Shown here: one piece after another, positions 61,449 to 64,000 of the stretch
How the letters are laid out: every line of letters begins with the position of its first letter
Position numbering within the stretch: the stretch's first letter is position 1
Origin: Muribaculaceae bacterium
GTDB taxonomy: Bacteria; Bacteroidota; Bacteroidia; Bacteroidales; Muribaculaceae
DNA length: 64,000 nt
Assembly (NCBI GenBank): GCA_022510425.1
Contig: JAFLTO010000007.1
Coordinates: forward strand, 86,744-150,743
Reading direction: 5' to 3'
Notes under the pieces: model-generated
What the model was told of the DNA's origin: nothing
The model's database searches: none
The model's input: only the letters and a program-made list of their open reading frames with translations
Translations under genes and position numbers: made by a program

Positions 61449-62080
61449 AGCCCGACCTTGAGATTTACATAGAAAATCACATTTCCCCCGAACCGGAAAA
61501 TCTGAAGAAAATTGACAGAATCACTAATCTCTATCATATTAACGGGAGGATGTGTTCGGGTCATATCCAGGGAAGGCTTCTGAAGATGATCACTTCAATG
61601 ATCCGACCCAAAAGAGTTATTGAATTGGGGACATTTACAGGATATTCTGCACTATGTATAGCAGAAGCTCTTGATGAGGATGCAACCATCGACACTGTGG
61701 AGGCTGATGATGAGTTAGAAGAAGAAATTATGACTCACCTTAATTCTTCTCCACATGGGAGAAAAGTGAACCTCCATATAGGTGATGCTCTCAAGGTTCT
61801 CGAAAATTGGAATGAAGAAGTGTTTGACTTGGCTCTTATTGATGCCGACAAACGTCAATATCCGCAGTATTTTGAGAAAATATTGAAGATTGTAAAACCG
61901 GGTGGTTTCATCATAGCCGACAATACTTTATGGGACGGGCACGTAACAGAAGCCGGCAAGCATTCTTCTCAAACAAAAGGCATTATGGATTTCAATGACT
62001 TGGTGGCCCTAACACCGGAGGTGGAAGTGGCTATAATTCCTATGAGAGATGGAATCACCATAATAAGAAAAGTGAAATAA
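61445..62080 (+). CDS. Class I O-methyltransferase (COMT/TrmR-like)
   Basis: This 211-residue protein has motif I VIELGTFTGYSALCIAEAL, the acidic VEADDELEEE, LHIGDALKVL and LALIDADKRQYPQYFE, the metal-binding Asp-Ala-Asp block of cation-dependent O-methyltransferases, then GGFIIADNTLW. The family includes catechol O-methyltransferases and TrmR, which methylates the wobble uridine of tRNA. Placement before rbfA makes an RNA substrate possible (inference). Confidence 0.88.
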   Translation: MKPDLEIYIENHISPEPENLKKIDRITNLYHINGRMCSGHIQGRLLKMITSMIRPKRVIELGTFTGYSALCIAEALDEDATIDTVEADDELEEEIMTHLNSSPHGRKVNLHIGDALKVLENWNEEVFDLALIDADKRQYPQYFEKILKIVKPGGFIIADNTLWDGHVTEAGKHSSQTKGIMDFNDLVALTPEVEVAIIPMRDGITIIRKVK

Positions 62081-62124
62081 ACGATTTTTGCCGATGAAAT
62101 GTTATTAAAATAAAAAATAAAATT

Positions 62125-62496
62125 ATGGAAAGTAAAAGACAAGCAAAAATCGCCAGATTGATTCAAAAAGAATTAAGCGAAATATTCCGCAAACAAACTT
62201 CCTCTCTGGGTGGTGTCATTGTGAGCGTGAGTCAGGTGAGGATCACTCCTGATTTAAGTATAGCCAAAGCATATCTGAGCATTTTCCCGCCTGAAAAGAG
62301 TGCCGAAATTTTGGAGAACATCAAGAATCAGGCAAAGACAGTGAGATATGAACTTGCACAAAACGTGAAGGAAGTGTTGAGAAAGTGTCCGGAACTCCAA
62401 TTCTATCTTGATGATTCATTGGATTATATAGAAAACATCGATAGATTGTTGGGCCCTCATAAAGAAAGATCGGAAGAAGAAAAAGAAGAAGTATGA
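62125..62496 (+). CDS. rbfA: Ribosome-binding factor A
   Basis: RbfA is a KH-type protein needed for late 30S subunit assembly and cold adaptation. The 123-residue product has RIARLIQKELSEIF-like N-terminus (here KIARLIQKELSEIF), VSVSQVRITPDLSIAKAYLSIF, and the C-terminal helix RKCPELQFYLDDSLDYIENIDRLL. It overlaps the next gene by 4 bp. Confidence 0.94.
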   Translation: MESKRQAKIARLIQKELSEIFRKQTSSLGGVIVSVSQVRITPDLSIAKAYLSIFPPEKSAEILENIKNQAKTVRYELAQNVKEVLRKCPELQFYLDDSLDYIENIDRLLGPHKERSEEEKEEV

Positions 62497-63722
62497 TCAA
62501 AAGGCCTCTGGCCCTAAAAATAGCTTGGCGATATCTGATGGCTCCCAAATCCCATGGTGCTGTCAGTGCCATATCGATAATTTCGGTGGTGGGAGTTGCT
62601 GTGGCAACTGCCGCCATCGTTATAGTGTTGTCGGTTTTCAATGGTTTCAAGTTTCATCTGAACGCAAGGCTTGATTCTCTCACAGCCGATGTCACTGTTT
62701 TGCCATCTTATGGGAAAACCATAGAAAACGGAGATTCTTTGGCAGAAGCTCTTAATGGTTTCCCGGGAGTGGCTGTGGCAATGTCCGAAGTTGCTGACAA
62801 TGCTCTGGTGATTGCAGGTTCAAAAGAGATGCCCGTAAAATTGAAAGGTGTCAATCCGGAAATTTTCTCCCAAATCACAATGATTGATTCTCTCTTGCTT
62901 GACGGGAAATCTGTGAATTTAAATTCGGAGAAACAAGCTTCTGTGGCAGTGGGAGTGGCTCAAAGATTAGGAATGTATGCCGCCGGCGACACTTTGTTTC
63001 TTTTCGCCCCTAAACGCCACGGAAGGGTGAATATGGCAAATCCTCTCGCGTCTTTTCTAACAGATTCTATTGAGGTGACTTCTATTTTCAGGTCAATGCA
63101 AAATGAATTTGATGAAAACACTGTGATATGTGATATCGAAACGGCAAGGCAGCTGTTTCAATATGACACTGAAGCCACTTCCATCCAAATAAAGGCCCTC
63201 CCCGGTGTCAGACAGCCCGCTTTGGCTTCTCAACTTCAGGAACTATTGGGAGATGATTATATTGTCAAGGATCGCCTTCAGCAACAGGAAGTGAATTTCC
63301 GAATGGTTGCGATAGAAAAATGGATCACCTTTATTTTGCTTACTTTCATTCTGGTGATAGCATCCTTCAATATCATCAGCACCTTGTGTATGATTATCCT
63401 TGATAAAGGAAATGCACTTCACACTTTGTCAAATATTGGTATGAACCGCCGAAAAATCGGTGCCATATTCTGGTGGGAATCCATTTTGATAACCCTTATA
63501 GGAGCAGCGTTCGGGCTTGTATCAGGTGTTATTATATCTCTTATTCAAGAAAAATACGGGCTTATAAAACTTGCGGGCGACCCCGAAAGCCTGATCATCA
63601 CAGCATATCCGGTGAGGGTGGAATGGTTGGATTTAGGAATCACCATGGTGCCAATTATTATAATAGGGCTTGTCACTGCGTGGATAAGCGACTCTTTTGC
63701 GAAAGGACGCCTCAAACCTTAG
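62493..63722 (+). CDS. FtsX/LolC-E family ABC transporter permease
   Basis: The 409-residue inner-membrane protein begins with the LolC/E signature (AWRYLMAPKSHGAVSAISIISVVGVAVATAAIVIVLSVFNGF). It has a periplasmic domain of about 230 residues and three C-terminal helices in an FtsX-like core (FILLTFILVIASFNIISTLCM, WWESILITLIGAAFGLVSG and the last one). It probably extracts lipoproteins from the inner membrane with a LolD-like ATPase, which is not in this window. The order rbfA, lolC/E-like permease is common in Bacteroidetes. Confidence 0.9.
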   Translation: MIKRPLALKIAWRYLMAPKSHGAVSAISIISVVGVAVATAAIVIVLSVFNGFKFHLNARLDSLTADVTVLPSYGKTIENGDSLAEALNGFPGVAVAMSEVADNALVIAGSKEMPVKLKGVNPEIFSQITMIDSLLLDGKSVNLNSEKQASVAVGVAQRLGMYAAGDTLFLFAPKRHGRVNMANPLASFLTDSIEVTSIFRSMQNEFDENTVICDIETARQLFQYDTEATSIQIKALPGVRQPALASQLQELLGDDYIVKDRLQQQEVNFRMVAIEKWITFILLTFILVIASFNIISTLCMIILDKGNALHTLSNIGMNRRKIGAIFWWESILITLIGAAFGLVSGVIISLIQEKYGLIKLAGDPESLIITAYPVRVEWLDLGITMVPIIIIGLVTAWISDSFAKGRLKP

Positions 63723-63914
63723 GCTTCCTTCCATACGCATGGCATTCCGCAAAATAATATTAAGTTTGCCTTGGCTGGGTGGTGTACGGGGTGCACCAAA
63801 CACCGCCATTTTTCGCCTCCAAAAATTTTTTTCTCAAAAGTGAGAAAGATAACACGCACCTAAATTTCTGATGCCCTAACTTTGCTCCCTGATTAACTTT
63901 TAATCCTTTCACCA
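63723..63914. other. Intergenic region after the permease gene
   Basis: A 6-bp hairpin GGTGTA/TGCACC (63781-63797) without a strong T run is a poor terminator candidate. TAACTTTG at 63877-63884 looks like a -7 element for the next gene, without a clear -33 partner. Nothing else is recognised. Confidence 0.4.
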
Positions 63915-64000
63915 ATGCTCCCTTCTATCACCAAACTATTCTTATTCCCTTCAAAGAATTCTTCCTCTGATATAATTTCCAAAATTAAAATTGACCTCTC
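63915..64000 (+). CDS. Start of an unidentified gene, cut by the window end
   Basis: From the ATG at 63915 the frame is open to the end of the window (28 codons; the product begins MLPSITKLFLFPSKNS). A -7-like box ends 31 bp upstream, which fits a start here. The fragment is too short to assign a family. Confidence 0.4.
   Translation, partial: MLPSITKLFLFPSKNSSSDIISKIKIDL

Overview
This 64 kb window is chromosomal DNA of a member of the Bacteroidales. A gut-associated family such as Muribaculaceae is my inference. The evidence is: promoters of the Bacteroidetes type (TTTG, about 20 nt, TAnnTTTG); short type IX secretion (T9SS) C-terminal signals; fimbrillin-like lipoproteins; AsnA-type asparagine synthetase; and the order acyltransferase, sigma-54 activator, LptE, SecG. 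There are two tRNA genes (Tyr and Asp), no rRNA, no insertion sequence and no CRISPR array.

Layout. 1-4.5 kb: end of a fimbrillin/GLUG surface-protein locus with a thioredoxin-like lipoprotein. 4.5-8.5 kb: TonB-dependent receptor plus nucleoside-type MFS permease, and a divergent methyltransferase. 8.6-18.7 kb: housekeeping block (asnA; an HD phosphohydrolase and a RelA/SpoT enzyme; ribH, TPR protein, thioesterase, DciA-like protein, recF, upp), then tRNA-Tyr. 19-35.6 kb: a large minus-strand array of secreted proteins. Eight consecutive genes end in a T9SS-type sorting signal. At the head of the array are an Omp28-like lipoprotein, a DUF6029-like outer-membrane protein and a TlpA-like thioredoxin, behind a promoter with a leader of about 225 nt. 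36-39.6 kb: secG, an unknown gene, lptE, a sigma-54 activator and an acyltransferase. 39.7-45.7 kb: a tight plus-strand operon encoding a steroid 5-alpha-reductase homologue, an old-yellow-enzyme reductase, a short-chain dehydrogenase and a DUF2723 membrane protein. 45.8-49.8 kb: aroK, an alanine-dehydrogenase-like protein without the catalytic residues, a glycosyltransferase with no ordinary start codon, an ECF sigma factor and a membrane protein. 49.9-54.4 kb: flippase, head-GIN adhesin-like protein, dusB, M16 peptidase. 54.5-60 kb: ClC channel, an SGNH-MBOAT-SGNH O-acylation cassette and an NlpC/P60 peptidase. 60-64 kb: a collagen-like GGP-repeat lipoprotein, tRNA-Asp, aroQ, an O-methyltransferase, rbfA, a LolC/E-type permease and the first codons of another gene.

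Three things stand out. (1) The 39.7-42.5 kb trio has the enzyme set expected for reducing delta-4-3-keto steroids or bile acids to 5-alpha or 5-beta products and then acting on the 3-position. The reductase keeps the Glu and Tyr known to be catalytic in human SRD5A2. (2) A dispersed family of degenerate 7-bp tandem repeats (TnATnCC on the plus strand) sits at gene junctions and contains stop codons, last codons and even start codons of the flanking genes; one copy lies inside a coding sequence. (3) One of these tracts covers the place where the glycosyltransferase start codon should be. That leaves the gene in frame with the upstream gene, separated by a single TAA and with no ATG, GTG or TTG before its conserved N-terminus.
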